DNA from: Castor canadensis | Taxonomy: Eukaryota; Chordata; Mammalia; Rodentia; Castoridae | DNA: 64,000 nt | NCBI RefSeq assembly: GCF_047511655.1 | Contig: NC_133390.1 | Coordinates: 96,417,583 to 96,481,582 of the forward strand | Direction: 5' to 3' | Shown: piece after piece, positions 43,181-54,482 of the stretch | How the letters are laid out: the number at the start of each line of letters is the position of its first letter | Numbering within the stretch: position 1 is the stretch's first letter | Program-made: the position numbers and the translations under genes | Notes under the pieces: generated by a model | What the model was told of the DNA's origin: nothing | The model's input: only the letters and a program-made list of their open reading frames with translations | Databases searched by the model: none

Positions 43181-44074
43181 TTTCATCACTAAGCATACTG
43201 CTTCTATGCATTAACATAATTTGAAATGTGAAATAAAACCAAAAAACAATCCAAGATTTCTAATTCTATGGCTGGATTTTGTTTGCTATGGTCTGGGTTT
43301 GAGGATAGAGCACAGCTGGTTATGCATGTTGTTCGTATGAGCTGATGTGATTGGCTTCTCCAAGAACCAGCTTAAGATCTGCAGACTGAGCTGCATGTGT
43401 TATTTTTAGACCATACTATCTATTAAGCATATTCTTTTAATGTCTTGCCAACACTTAAAGTTCAAAGAATTTTACCCAGTGACCTGAGCTTACAGTTTCT
43501 CTTGAAAAAGCCATCATCTGGCCAAAACTGGGCTGGAATTTACTCTTCATGCAGTGACCCTCAGCTGAGCAGCAGCTGCCTCTGCAGAGTCTTCTTTCTC
43601 CAGTTTGCCACGTGCCTCCCCAGTCCTTGGTGTTTACACCCATTTTACTCGTTTTCATAGTTGCCCTGGTCCCTAAAGATATGATCTCATAACACACTCA
43701 ATAATAAAAACTCATTTTATTTATTTGTTGTTAACAAATATTTATTTATTGATGACTTTCATTTTGCAAAAGTGTTCCAAATAGTTCCTGTGCTCCAGGG
43801 TTCACAATGTATTTGGGAACATAGGAAATAATTACATAACAAGTAAAATAATACAGGAGTCTAAGTCCAGAGATGTCGGGAGGTAGTAAGTACTTTCAGA
43901 GCAGTTAAGAATGGCTATGAACACAGAAGAATGAAAACTGAGCTGGAGCGGCCTTAGGAAGGTGAAAATGGAAGCTGTACCTTGAAGGATGGGTCTGAAT
44001 AGCATTGCAGGGAGGCAAGAGAAGGGTGGCATGGGTGTTAGAAGAGAAGGAACTCATATCAAACATGAACAATG
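43181..44074. repeat. Unassigned intron, partly L2-like
   Basis: 43860-44030 has reverse L2-style text ('accttgaaggatgggtctga', 'gcattgcagggaggcaagag'). The remainder is unassigned. Confidence 0.4.
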
Positions 44075-44378
44075 GGTCTGAAAATGTAGCTCAATGGTAG
44101 AGTATTTGTCTAGCATGGGCAAGGCCCTAGGTTGGATCTCCAGCACTGTAAAACAAGCAAACAAACAGCTGGCACCAGTGGTTCACACCTGTAATCCTAA
44201 TTAGTCAGGAGGCAGAGACCAGGAGGATCATGGTTCAAAATCAACCCCCAGCAAATAGTTCTGGAGATCCTATCTCAAAAAAAATCCATCACAAAAAGGG
44301 CTGGTGGAGTGGGCCAAGGTGTAGGCCATGAGTTCAAGCCCCAGTACCACAAAAACAAACAACAACAAAAAACAACAA
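44075..44378 (+). mobile_element. ID-type SINE followed by dimeric SINE
   Basis: 44075-44165 ID ('aaaatgtagctcaatggtag', (CAAA)n tail), then 44167-44378 dimer ('gctggcaccagtggttcaca', 'aaaaatccatcacaaaaagg'). Confidence 0.82.
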
Positions 44379-44655
44379 AAGCAATGTGGTAGGAATGTGA
44401 GTAGCCCTGTTTGATAAAAATAAAGGAGGTACAAAAAAGAGTGCATGTGACCTCTCTTCTGAGAAGCTGTCTGACACCCACCCTTTAATTTTTACCATTA
44501 TTGTCATTTACCTCACAATTGTTCTGGAAGTGTGTGAAATACTAGCCCATGCTCATTTTTTTTTTTTTTGCCCATTCTTTTTATGCAAAGTATGTTTTTC
44601 ACATTCTTAAACCTTCTTTTTCACTTAGAACTCCTCTTTCACATTATTATTATTT

Positions 44656-44870
44656 TTCTTCTGGCTGCACTGGGGTTTGCATCAGGGCCTCATCCTTGCA
44701 AGGCAGGTACTCTACCACTTGAGCCATTTCACCAGCCCTGTTTTGTGTGGGTGTTTTCTAGACAGGGTCTCACCAAGTATTTGCCTGGGCTAGCTTCGGA
44801 GTATGATCCCTCCTGATCTCTGCCCCCTAAGTAGCTCGGATTATAGGCAGGAGCCACCACCACCTGGCTC
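44656..44870 (-). mobile_element. Dimeric SINE, antisense, variant right half
   Basis: The tRNA-like half is the scattered-copy type ('cttgcaaggcaggtactcta') rather than the 'ggtgtaggccctga' type; it is then linked to the usual left half ('ctaagtagctcggattatag'). Confidence 0.78.
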
Positions 44871-44989
44871 ATATTACTTCTTCCTGGTTCTCTTTCCTTC
44901 AAGAAAAAATGGGAAAAAGACCTTGAATTCTGTCATATTAGGCCTTCTAGAGTCAACTGGGAAAAATTGGTGTGAGAGACAATAGGGAA

Positions 44990-45060
44990 AGGGAGAGAAA
45001 GGAGGGAGGAGGAGGAGGATGCTCGTTGAAAATGAAATGGAAGGGAGGGGTGGAGGGCGA
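44990..45060. repeat. Purine-rich (GGA)n-like tract
   Basis: 'gaaaggagggaggaggagga' and neighbours form about 70 bases of almost pure purine on the plus strand. Confidence 0.6.
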
Positions 45061-45236
45061 GCAGTTTGTACTACCAAATGCTGGGCCTTTCACAAGACTA
45101 GGGCCCAGCTGAAGAGCCTCACACACTTTGTTCCTGTAGGGCACTTTGATCTGGGATTTCTCTTGCTCTTGGGAACCTATGAGAAAGGTCGTTAGGATGG
45201 GTTTGCATGTCCATGACACAATATTTAGTTTTTTCC

Positions 45237-45395
45237 TCACACTTGCTAGGCAGGCTCCGTGAGCCCTTTTTGTGGTGGGTTTTTTCAAGATCAGATCTTG
45301 AGAACTTTTGCCTGGGCTGGCTTTGAATCATGATCCTCCTGATCTCTGCCTCCTAAGAAGCTGGGATTATAGGCATGAGCCCACTGGCACCCAGC
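45237..45395 (-). mobile_element. Dimeric SINE, antisense, truncated
   Basis: Begins within the tRNA-like half ('cacttgctaggcaggctccg') and continues through 'gggttttttcaagatcagat' to 'cactggcacccagcat'. Confidence 0.78.
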
Positions 45396-45464
45396 ATAAT
45401 ATTTAGTAGTGTATAAGAAGTTGTATAAGGACAACCAGCACAGCCCTGTGTCCTATATAGGGCC

Positions 45465-45760
45465 TATGTCATATAATAGGGCTATGTCATATAGTGGATA
45501 TAGTACCCAGTTGAAATAACAAGTGACCTGCATCCTTCTGGAGTCTGGCTTACTTTGCTTAACATGACAATCTCCAGTTCCATCCATTTACCTGCAAACA
45601 ACATAATTTCATTCTTCTTTATGGCTGAATTAATACTCCATTGTGTATAAATACCACATTTTCTTAATCCATTCATCAGTAGTAGGGCATCTGGGCTGCT
45701 TCCAAAGCTTAGTTATTGTGATCAGTGCTGCAACAAACACGGGTAAAGCTCTCTCCATTC
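45465..45760 (-). mobile_element. L1 ORF2 3' fragment, antisense
   Basis: 'gttccatccatttacctgca', 'taatactccattgtgtataa' and 'cagtgctgcaacaaacacgg' are the well-known antisense L1 ORF2 C-terminal landmarks. Minus-strand translation contains [17 protein letters not shown]-type text. Confidence 0.75.
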
Positions 45761-46319
45761 AAGCATGTACGTTAGGCCCTGCTCATTTCAAATCCAGGCA
45801 CAAGTGACATCTCTAACACTTTAGGATTTATTTTCTTCTTTTTCCTCTGGTACTGTTTCCCAGATTGGCTCCTTTATGTGTTCAGGTAACTATTCTAATT
45901 GTGTCTTTGTTACTTCCATGGCAACCCCTTCAGGTAAGTTTTGCTGAATATTTTCCAAGTAGACATCTCCATGCCTCATTAGATGTTCCAATTAAACAAC
46001 TGTAGAGTCTTCTCATTTCATTCTGAACTCTGGGCTTCTTGAAAGTGCTCACTGGTTTGCGAAGAGTAAATCACTCTGTTTTCCTTAAAGTTTCATGTAC
46101 TTTAATAAAAATATCAAATTCTTTAGCAGCAAGTACAGCAAAATATTTCATAACTGTCCAAAGCAACCTTACTGTGGCCTTTATATATGTGTCTGTGCAG
46201 CAAAAATGGTTATTGTAGGTTTGGACAGTTCCTTTGGAACATTAGTGTGTAGGTTTGAAAACTGTACTCACTTCATATTGGTAAGAAGAAAGCCACCATT
46301 TTTTATTGTACTGCTCTTA
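45761..46319. other. No recognised feature
   Basis: AT-rich intron; the 151-codon plus-strand open frame beginning 46095 has no recognisable domain and runs into an ancient repeat. Confidence 0.35.
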
Positions 46320-46480
46320 GAACCATTTGTAGATAAATTCTCCAAGCCCAAAGGGAGGCAGCAGCACACAGCCCCAAGCTCACCTAATCACCTCTTAAAG
46401 GTCCCCTCTCTTAATATTGTTACAATGACAATTAGTTTTCTACCTGACTTGTGGAGGGGACATTCAAACCATAACAAAAG
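46320..46480 (+). repeat. Ancient interspersed repeat
   Basis: 'aatcacctcttaaaggtccc' followed by 'cctctcttaatattgttaca' and 'gacattcaaaccataaca' matches a common old mammalian repeat 3' motif. I cannot name the family with certainty. Confidence 0.4.
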
Positions 46481-47039
46481 TCAAAGAGAGGTCAGAGATC
46501 CATCGTGGGACATCTCTAAAAAGATTGTAGACAGTGAAGATTTAGAATGATACTGTCAAGACCTGCATACTCTAGTTCTAGGTCTGGGAGGCAAGTGAAA
46601 AGAAAAGTTGGAAGGCAGAAGTAGAACAGCAAAAATAAGTGTAGAGTTAGTCAATTTTGCCAAGATGGGGAGGAGAAAGAAAAGTTAAGGCTGCAAAAAC
46701 TTTCTGAGATGAATTGGAACTTTTTCCAGTAGAGATAGAGTAAAAGAGCCTGGAAATAGGAATCTGCTACCCTGGTTCTAGCCCAAACACTTCAGTAACT
46801 GCGGCATTTGGGGTTTGTCACTCACCTCTCTGGATATAAGTTTCATCAATTTTTCTAAGGAGTATGTCTGGTGGGCCCTCTTGGTTTTAAAATTATGTCA
46901 TTAGTATCCAGATTAATAAAGATTGAAGCCACAGAAAAGGAATTTATTGAGGAAAGGCACAAGGAAATGAGGCTTGAGACCTATATTAGAGAGAATGATG
47001 CCAAGAAAGGCCCTTTATGAGCCTGGTTAAAATGGATTA

Positions 47040-47411
47040 CTTTTTTTTTTTTTTCCTGTGGTACTTGGGTTTGAACTCAGGGCCTTCACCTTGAGCCACT
47101 CTATCAGCCCATTTTTGTGATGGGTTTTTTTTTGAGATAGGGTCTGGAGAACTATTTGTCTGGGCTGACTTTGAACTACAATCTTCCTGATCTCTGCCAC
47201 ATGAGTAGCTAGGCTTATAGGCGTGAGCCACAGCGCCCAGCTTAATAAACGTTTTTTCTGTTTGTTTGTTTTAAATTTAGTTTTGAGATAGGGTTTTAAT
47301 ATGTAGCCCAGGCTGGCCTCGAACTCACCGTGTATCCCAGGCTGGCCTTGAACCTTCTGGCTCAGCCTTGCCAGTGCTGGAATCAAATGCTCACACCATC
47401 ATAGCTAGCTT
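47040..47411 (-). mobile_element. Dimeric SINE and duplicated-type B1, antisense
   Basis: 47040-47241 dimer ('gtacttgggtttgaactcag' to 'gagccacagcgcccagc'). 47255-47411 B1 with the internal repeat 'gcccaggctggcctcgaact' / 'tcccaggctggccttgaacc'. Confidence 0.82.
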
Positions 47412-47500
47412 GGCAAAGGTGGATCTTTAATGGTACTTTGCTTAACTGATTTCCAACTCCTGGGGTCTTTCTAGAGAACTGCATATAGACTAAATGTCAC

Positions 47501-47650
47501 TTAGGCTGGCTTCGAACCATGATCCTCCTGATGTCTGCCTCCTGAGTAGCTAGGATTATAGCCACCAGTGGCCGGTTAAGGGTAGTCTTTATAATCATCT
47601 GAAGCTGGCTCTTCAGACATCTGTAGATATCTATAAAAATCATTTACCTC
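47501..47650. repeat. Duplicated unit, copy A
   Basis: An antisense SINE left-half fragment (to about 47576) plus 73 bp of non-SINE sequence ('agggtagtctttataatcat' ... 'gtagatatctataaaaatca'). It recurs almost identically at 55586-55729. Confidence 0.8.
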
Positions 47651-47815
47651 TTCACAGAAATAATGTTGGATACATTTATTGTGTTCAAAATGAAAATCAA
47701 ACTTGAAATTTATGGGTTAGCCAAGATTTCAGGGCCTCACTTTATTATAGCAAAATCAGAAGAGCTTCACATTCTATTTTAATGAAAAATCTAAGCCCTT
47801 TTCAAGTTCATATCT

Positions 47816-47999
47816 TTTTGTTTTTTGGGAGACAGGATCTCACTATATACTCTGGGTTGGTTTTGAACTCACTATTTAGCCCAGGAACTTGTGGTCCTCC
47901 TGCCTCATTCTCCCTAGTGCTAGGATGATTGGGTGCCTACTGAGACCTCTTAAGTCCATAGCTAACTAACTAGATAGACACATAGATACATAGATAGAT
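47816..47999. mobile_element. Antisense B1 and short (GATA)n
   Basis: 47816-47938 is antisense B1 with internal duplication ('gagacaggatctcactatat', 'actcactatttagcccagga'). 47969-47999 is an interrupted ACAT/GATA run. Confidence 0.68.
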
Positions 48000-48084
48000 C
48001 ATGTTTTTTGTTGTATGTTTCTGCTTTTTTTTGTGATGCTGCATTCCCAGCCAAGTCTATACATTTCTTCATTTCCTGTATTTT

Positions 48085-48134
48085 TGTGCTTGAGAGGCAG
48101 GCGCTGTACCACTTGAGCAACACCTCCAGTCCCC
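48085..48134 (-). mobile_element. tRNA-type SINE fragment, antisense
   Basis: 'gcttgagaggcaggcgctgt' and 'accacttgagcaacacctcc'. Confidence 0.55.
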
Positions 48135-48400
48135 AAGTGCATGAATTTTTTTAAAGCTATGTTTAGATTTTTTTTTTCCCTTCTCTGGCTCCTCTTATTT
48201 CTCAGTGTCATCAGAAACCAAGTGGGAATCTTATCATTGGTGCTACCTCTATCTCCTCTTCCACTGCCTCCTCCTCTTCCTACAACCCATCTCTTCATCC
48301 TCCTCAGGGCCCTCAGCCTCTAAGGTCCAGGCATTTTTATTCACTTGTCCTGTGAGCTCATGTGTCTTGGCAAGCAAGGGCTTTTAAAATAATTTTTTTC

Positions 48401-49350
48401 GAGGATTCCAAGATGGCAGCTAGAGGGAGGAAGCAGAAAGTGAGCCTCCTATAGTGAAATCTTGGCGAGATGCTGGAGACACACTTTGCAGGCAAAATCA
48501 CTGAGAAGAGGCAAAACTTTGACCCCTCCATATCTCCAGCCGGTGCAGAGAATCTCCACTTCACGTTAAACGGAGAAACAAGGTGGGCCCCCGGGCCGCC
48601 AGTCGCCCGAGCCCAGACGGCTTGGAAAGATGCGGACAAGGTGAGCTTCAGGGTACCACGGTACTCCCACAGACAAACCTGGGCCAGAGCAGCATAGCCC
48701 CTGGACAGACCGACCCCCACCCGGGGAAAAAAGAGAAACTGAGTAATAAGCAATAAGAACAATAAAGACACGCAGGAAAGAGGGTGGGGCGCACTGAGCG
48801 CCGAAGATTGGGGGAAGGGAATCCTTCCCGAGACTGTAAATAAACAAGCCAGGCAGGCGCCGAGAGGCTCTGGTGGGAGTGGGGGCGCGCGCCCAGCAAC
48901 CAGGAGCGGGAAAGCTTGTGAGAGTGGCGGAGGGAGGAAAACTCCACAGGAGAGGAGGGAAGACCCACTTCCCACGTGAGCTGTAAACAAACATGGCGGC
49001 TGGCAGGAGCAGCAGCACCGCCCAGTAATCAGGAGCAGGAAAGCCTGTAAAAGTGGCAGTGGGAGGAAAACTGCACAGGAGAGGGGGGAAGACCCACTTC
49101 CCACATGAACTGTAAATAAGCACGCAGGCCTGAGACCGTGGGTGCATTGTCACCTTTCCCAGTGCTTGGAAAGGGGAAAGCTTGTAGCAGAGGCTCACAG
49201 GAAAACTCTGAGTAAACAACTCCTGCAGGGCCAGGTGAGTGTTAAGCTCATCCCAGAGATCTGCATAAATAACGCCTCTAGCAACAGCAGGCTGACAGCA
49301 GCGGGCAGGCAAGCCACAGCTGCAGATACCATTCTCAGGACTGTCTCCAG
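48401..49350 (+). promoter_or_regulatory. LINE-1 5' region (internal promoter)
   Basis: The opening 'ccaagatggcagctagaggg' carries the CAAGATGGC YY1-type site found at L1 5' ends. The next 900 bp is GC- and CpG-rich, unlike the surrounding intron. The 5' region also contains the 129-147 bp repeats described separately. It could add a promoter inside NCEH1 intron 1. Confidence 0.75.
48834..49115 (+). repeat. Tandem repeats in the L1 5' region
   Basis: 'ctgtaaa' unit starts lie at 48834, 48981 and 49110, so periods are 147 and 129 bp. Shared text includes 'gaagacccacttcccac' (48959 and 49088), 'gtgggaggaaaactgcacag'-type sequence and 'cccagcaaccaggagcggga' versus 'cccagtaatcaggagcagga'. Mouse-style monomeric promoters are built this way; here there are about two copies. 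Confidence 0.85.
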
Positions 49351-49389
49351 ACTCTTTTTTTTTTTTTCTTTTTTTCTCTTTTTCTCCCT

Positions 49390-50120
49390 ACCTTTGATGA
49401 GAAAACAACCGAATTACACCTGCATGCTGGAAAACTTACTGAAACTGTATTGCATTTGAACTTGGGACACTTGGTGGGGTTTTTGTGTATGTGTGTGTGT
49501 AGTTTTGTTCTACTTTAGGCGTCCCCTTTGATGAGACAACTACAGAACAACATCTGAGGCACCATCTCCAGGATTGGAGACTGAGATGGACACCCAAATT
49601 ATTAAGACTGAAACTTCATTGCATTTGAACTTGGAAGTTTTTTGGTTTTTTGGCTTTTTGGTTTTTTTTTTAAAAAATTTTCTATTTTTCATTTTATTTT
49701 ATTTTATTTTTATATTTAGATATTTCTTTCATTTACCTATTTTTTATTTCTTATTTTCAATCCTCTCTCTGTCTCTTTAATGCCTGTTCAGCTTACTGTC
49801 AATTAGTACACTAATGCTCCCTGTTTATACCTTTAAAACTTTCTTGTCTGATTCGTTGTTCTGTTTTCTCCTTCTTGTCTGTGTATTTGCTTTTCCCTTT
49901 CCTTTAACTTCTTGCTTTCCATCTCCGCTCACACTTCCATTTTAAATATTACCATTGTTATTACAAGCTAGGAAATACTTAATTGCATGCAGTACAGGGA
50001 CAGTAACAACACCAAAGACAATGATAGGAAGATAGAAAAAACAGGGAAAAAGCAAGACAGTAGAGAGTAACCTCAACTTAGGTACACACAATCAAACCTT
50101 CAAACAACTAAGACAACTAA
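49390..50120 (+). other. L1 interval where ORF1 is expected
   Basis: This 730-bp stretch between the 5' region and ORF2 is T-rich in its first 450 bases and A-rich at its end. It contains a diverged direct repeat: 'cctttgatgag' at 49391 and 49525, and 'tgcatttgaacttgg' at 49451 and 49620. No frame gives a coiled coil, RRM or C-terminal domain of L1 ORF1p; no open frame exceeds about 70 codons. Confidence 0.75.
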
Positions 50121-53100
50121 ATGACAGGAATCACTACATACCTATCAGTACTAACACTTAGTGTTAACGGACTTAATTCACCCAACAAAAGGCACCACTT
50201 GACAAAACGGATTAAAAGGGAAGATCCAACAATTTGTTGCTTACAGGAGACCCATCTCACTGACAGAAATAAGCATAGGCTTAGGATGAAAGGCTGGAAG
50301 AAGATTTACCAAGCCAATGGCCCCCGAAAACAGGCAGGAGTAGGAATACTTATCTCTGACAAAGTAGACTTCAAACCTACATTGATCAAACGAGATAAAG
50401 AAGGCCATTCCATATTAATAAAAGGGGAAATAGACCAAAAGGAAATAATAATCATCAACCTGTATGCACCCAATGTCAACACACCCAATTTCATCAAACA
50501 TACCCTGAAAGACCTATAAGCATATATAAATGCCAACACAGTGGTTGTGGGAGACTTTAACACCCCATTATCATCAACGGATAGGTCATCTAAACAAAAA
50601 CTCAATAAAGAAATCCAAGATCTAAAATATACAATAGATCAAATGGACCTAGTAGATGTCTACAGAACATTTCATCCAACTTCTACACAATATACATTCT
50701 TCTCAGCAGCCCATGGAACCTTCTCCAAAATAGATCATATGCTAGGGCACAAAGCAAGCCTCAGCAAATATAAGAAAATGGAAATTATACCGTGCATACT
50801 ATCTGATCACAATGCAGTAAAAGTAGAACTCAACAACAAAAGTAAAGACAAAAACCATGCAAACAGCTGGAAACTAAATAACTCATTACTTAATGAAGAA
50901 TGGATCATTGATGAAATAAAAGAGGAAATTAAAAAGTTCCTGGAAGTCAATGAAAATGAAAACACAACCTACCAGAACCTATGGGACACAGCTAAGGCAG
51001 TCCTATGAGGAAAGTTTATAGCCATGAGTGCATATATTAAAAAGACTGAAAGATCCCAAATCAATGACCTAATGATACATCTCAAACTCCTAGAAAAACA
51101 AGAACAAACAAATCCCAAAACAAATAGAAGGAGAGAAATAATAAAAATAAGAGCTGAAATCAATGAAATAGAAACAAAAAAACCATACAAAGAATTAATG
51201 AAACAAAAAGTTGGTTCTTTGAAAAAATAAACAAGATCAACAGACCCCTGGCAAACCTGACTAAAATGAGGAGAGAAAAAACCCAAATTAGTAGAATCAG
51301 GAATGCAAAAGGGGAGATAACAACAAACACCATGGAAGTCCAAGAAATCATCAGAGACTACTTCCAGAACCTATATTCAAATACATTTGAAAATCTTAAA
51401 GAAAAGGACAGATTTCTAGATACATATGATCATCCAAAACTGAACCAAGAGGAAATTAATCACCTGAATAGATCTATAACACAAAATGAAATTGAAGCAG
51501 CAATCAAGAGTCTCCCCAAAAAGAAAAGTCCAGAACCTGATGGATTCTCTGCTGAATTCTATCAGACCTTTAAAGAAGAACTGATACCAACCCTCCTTAA
51601 ACTGTTCCACGAAATAGAAAGGGAAGGAAAACTGCCTAGCACATTTTATGAAGCCAGTATTACACTTATCCCAAAACCAGGCAAAGACACCTCCAAAAAG
51701 GAGAACTATAGGCCAATTTCCTTAATGAACATTGACGCAAAAATCCTCAACAAAATAATGGCAAACTTAATTCAACAACACATCAAAAAGATTATTCACC
51801 ACGACCAAGTAGGCTTCATCCCAGGGATACAGGGGTGGTTCAACATACAAAAATCAATAAATGTAATAAACCACATTAACAAAAGCAAAGACAAAAACTA
51901 CTTGATCATCTCAATAGATGCAGAAAAAGCCTTTGATAAGATCCAACATCATTTCATGATAAAAGCTCTAAGAAAACTAGGAATAGAAGGAAAGTACCTC
52001 AACATTATAAAAGCTATATATGACAAACCTACAGCCAGCATTACACTTAATGGAGAAAAACTGAAACCACTCCCTCTAAAATCAGGAACCAGACAAGGAT
52101 GCCCACTATCTCCACTCCTATTCAACATAGTACTGGTATTCCTAGCCAGAGCAATTAGGCAAGAAGAAGGAATAAAAGGAATACAAATAGGTAAAGAAAC
52201 TGTGAAAATATCCCTATTTGCAGATGACATGATCCTATACCTTAAAGACCCAAAAAAACATCTACTCAGAAGCTTCTGGACATCATCAATAGCTACAGCA
52301 AGGTAGCAGGATATAAAATCAACATAGAAAAATCATTAGCATTTCTATACACTAACAATGAGCAAACTGAAAAAGAATATATGAAAACAATTCCATTTAA
52401 AATAGCCTCAAAAAAAATCAAATACCTAGGTGTAAACCTAACAAAAGATGTGAATGACCTCTACAAGGAAAACTATACACTTCTGAAGAAAGAGATTGAG
52501 GAAGACTATAGAAAGTGGAGAGATCTCCCATGCTCATGGATTGGTAGAATCAACATAGTAAAAATGTCAATACTCCCAAAAGTAATCTACATGTTTAATG
52601 CAATTCCCATCAAAATCCCAATGACATTCATTAAAGAGATTAAAAAATCTACCGTGAAATTTATATGGAAACACAAGAGACCACGAATAGCCAAGGCAAT
52701 ACTCAGTCAAAAGAACAATGCAGGAGGTATCACAATACCTGACTTCAAACTATATTACAAAGCAATAACAATAAAAACAGCATGGTACTGGCACAAAAAC
52801 AGACATGAAGACCAGTGGAACAGAACAGAGGACCCAGATATGAAGCCAGACAACTATAACCAACTTGTCTTTGACAAAGGAGCTAAAAATATATGATGGA
52901 GAAATAGCAGCCTCTTCAACAAAAACTGCTGGGAAAACTGGTTAGCTGTCTACAAAAAACTGAAACTAGATCCATGTATATCACCCTTTACCAATATTAA
53001 CTCAAAATGGATCAAGGACCTTAATATCAGACCACAAACTCTAAAGTTGATACAGGAAAGAGTAGGAAATACTCTGGAGTTAGTAGGTATAGGTAAGAAC

Positions 53101-53990
53101 TTTCTCAACGAAACCCCAGCAGCACAGCAACTAAGAGATAGCATAGATAAATGGGACTTCATAAAGCTAAAAAGCTTCTGTTCATCAAAAGAAATGGTCT
53201 CTGAACTGAAGAGAACACCCACAGAGTGTGGGAGAAAATATTTGCCAGCTACACATCAGACAAAGGACTGATAACCAGAATATATAGGGAACTTAAAAAA
53301 CTAAATTCTCCCAAAACTAATGAACCAATAAAGAAATGGGCAAATGAACTAAACAGAACTTTCTCAAAAGAAGACATTCAAATGGCCAAAAAAAAAAACA
53401 TGAAAAAATGCTCACCATCTCCAGCAATAAAGGAAATGCAAATTAAAACCATGCTAAGATTCCACCTCACCCCTGTTAGAATAGCCATCACCAGCAACAC
53501 CACCACCAACAGGTGTTGGCAAGGATGCGGGGAAAAAGGAACTCTCTTACACTTTTGGTGGGAATGTAAACTAGTACAACCACTCTGGAAAAAAATGTGG
53601 AGGCTACTCAAAAAGCTAAACATTGATCTACCATTTGATCCAGCAATACCACTCTTGGGGATATACCCAAAAGACTGTGACACAGGTTACTCCAGAGGCA
53701 CCTGCACACCCATGTTTATTGCGGCACTATTCACAATAGCCAAGTTATGCAAACAGCCAAGATGCCCCACCACTGACGAATGGATTAAGAAAATGTGGTA
53801 TCTATACACAATGGAATTTTATGCAGCCATGAAGAAGAACGAAATGTTATTATTCGCTGGTAAATGGATGGAATTGGAGAACATCATTCTGAGTGAGGTT
53901 AGCCTGGCCCAAAAGACCAAAAATCATATGTTCTCCCTCATATGCAGACATTTGATCAAGGGCAAACACAACAAGGGGATTGGACTTTGA
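50121..53990 (+). pseudogene. LINE-1 ORF2 (endonuclease/reverse transcriptase), broken
   Basis: ORF2p nicks target DNA and reverse-transcribes L1 and SINE RNA. It starts at ATG 50121. The APE-type endonuclease covers about 50121-50840, with QETHLT near 50250 and SDHNA at 50802. The reverse transcriptase follows, with FADDM at 52217-52231. A C-terminal CX3CX7HX4C knuckle lies near 53513-53568. Lesions are: stop TAA 50517, stop TGA 51006, a frameshift in the A-run near 51217-51227, a frameshift in an A-run at 52252-52259, stop TGA 52894 and a frameshift near 53215-53230. Total span, about 1,290 codons, is normal for ORF2. The few lesions suggest a fairly recent insertion. Confidence 0.93.
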
Positions 53991-54482
53991 GAACATGATA
54001 AAGGCGAGAGCACACAAGGGAGGGGTGAGGATAGGTAAGACACCTAAAAAAATTAGCTATCATTTGATGCCCTTAATGCAGAGAAACTAAAGCAGATACC
54101 TTAAAAGCAACTGAGGCCAACAGGAAAAGGGGACCAGGAACTAGAGAAAAGGTGAGATCAAAAAGAATTAACCTAGAAGGTAACACACACGCACAGGAAA
54201 TCAATGTGTGTCAATGCCCTGTATAACTATCCTTATCTCAACCAGCAAAAACCCTTGTTCTTTCCTATTATTGCTTATACTCTCTCTACAACAAAATTAG
54301 AAATAAGGGCAAAATAGTTTCTGCTGGGTATTGAGGGGGTGGGGGGGAGAGGGAGGGGTTGGGGTGGGTGTTAAGGGAGGGGGTGGGGGCAGGGGGGAGA
54401 AATGACCTAATCCTTGTATGCACATATGAATAATAAAAATAAATAAAAAAAATGAAAGAGGAGCTGGGGTTGAAAAAAAAAT
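53991..54482 (+). other. LINE-1 3' UTR, G-rich tract and tail
   Basis: After the ORF2 stop, 54333-54400 is a run of G tracts (GGGGGTGGGGGGGAG and similar) able to form a G-quadruplex, a conserved feature of L1 3' UTRs. 'aataataaaaataaataaaa' is the tail. A 20-base non-A stretch (54453-54472) and a second A-run follow, suggesting read-through past the first poly(A) signal. Confidence 0.8.

Larger units (their letters stand above)
48401..54452 (+). mobile_element. Near full-length LINE-1
   Basis: About 6.05 kb in the same orientation as NCEH1. The order is: a 5' end starting 'gaggattccaagatggcagc', a GC-rich 5' region with internal repeats, a T-rich interval, ORF2 from 50121, a G-rich 3' UTR and an A/AAT-rich tail. 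Length is typical of full-length L1 even though no ORF1 is visible. Three frameshifts and three premature stops make it immobile. Target-site repeats are unclear: 'aaaataattttttt' precedes it and 'ataataattt' follows. Confidence 0.92.

Noticed and set aside
46095-46550. 151-codon plus-strand open frame
   Set aside because: Ends inside an ancient repeat; no domain and no splice context.
48401-54452. Active LINE-1
   Set aside because: ORF2 carries three stops and three frameshifts and ORF1 was not found.
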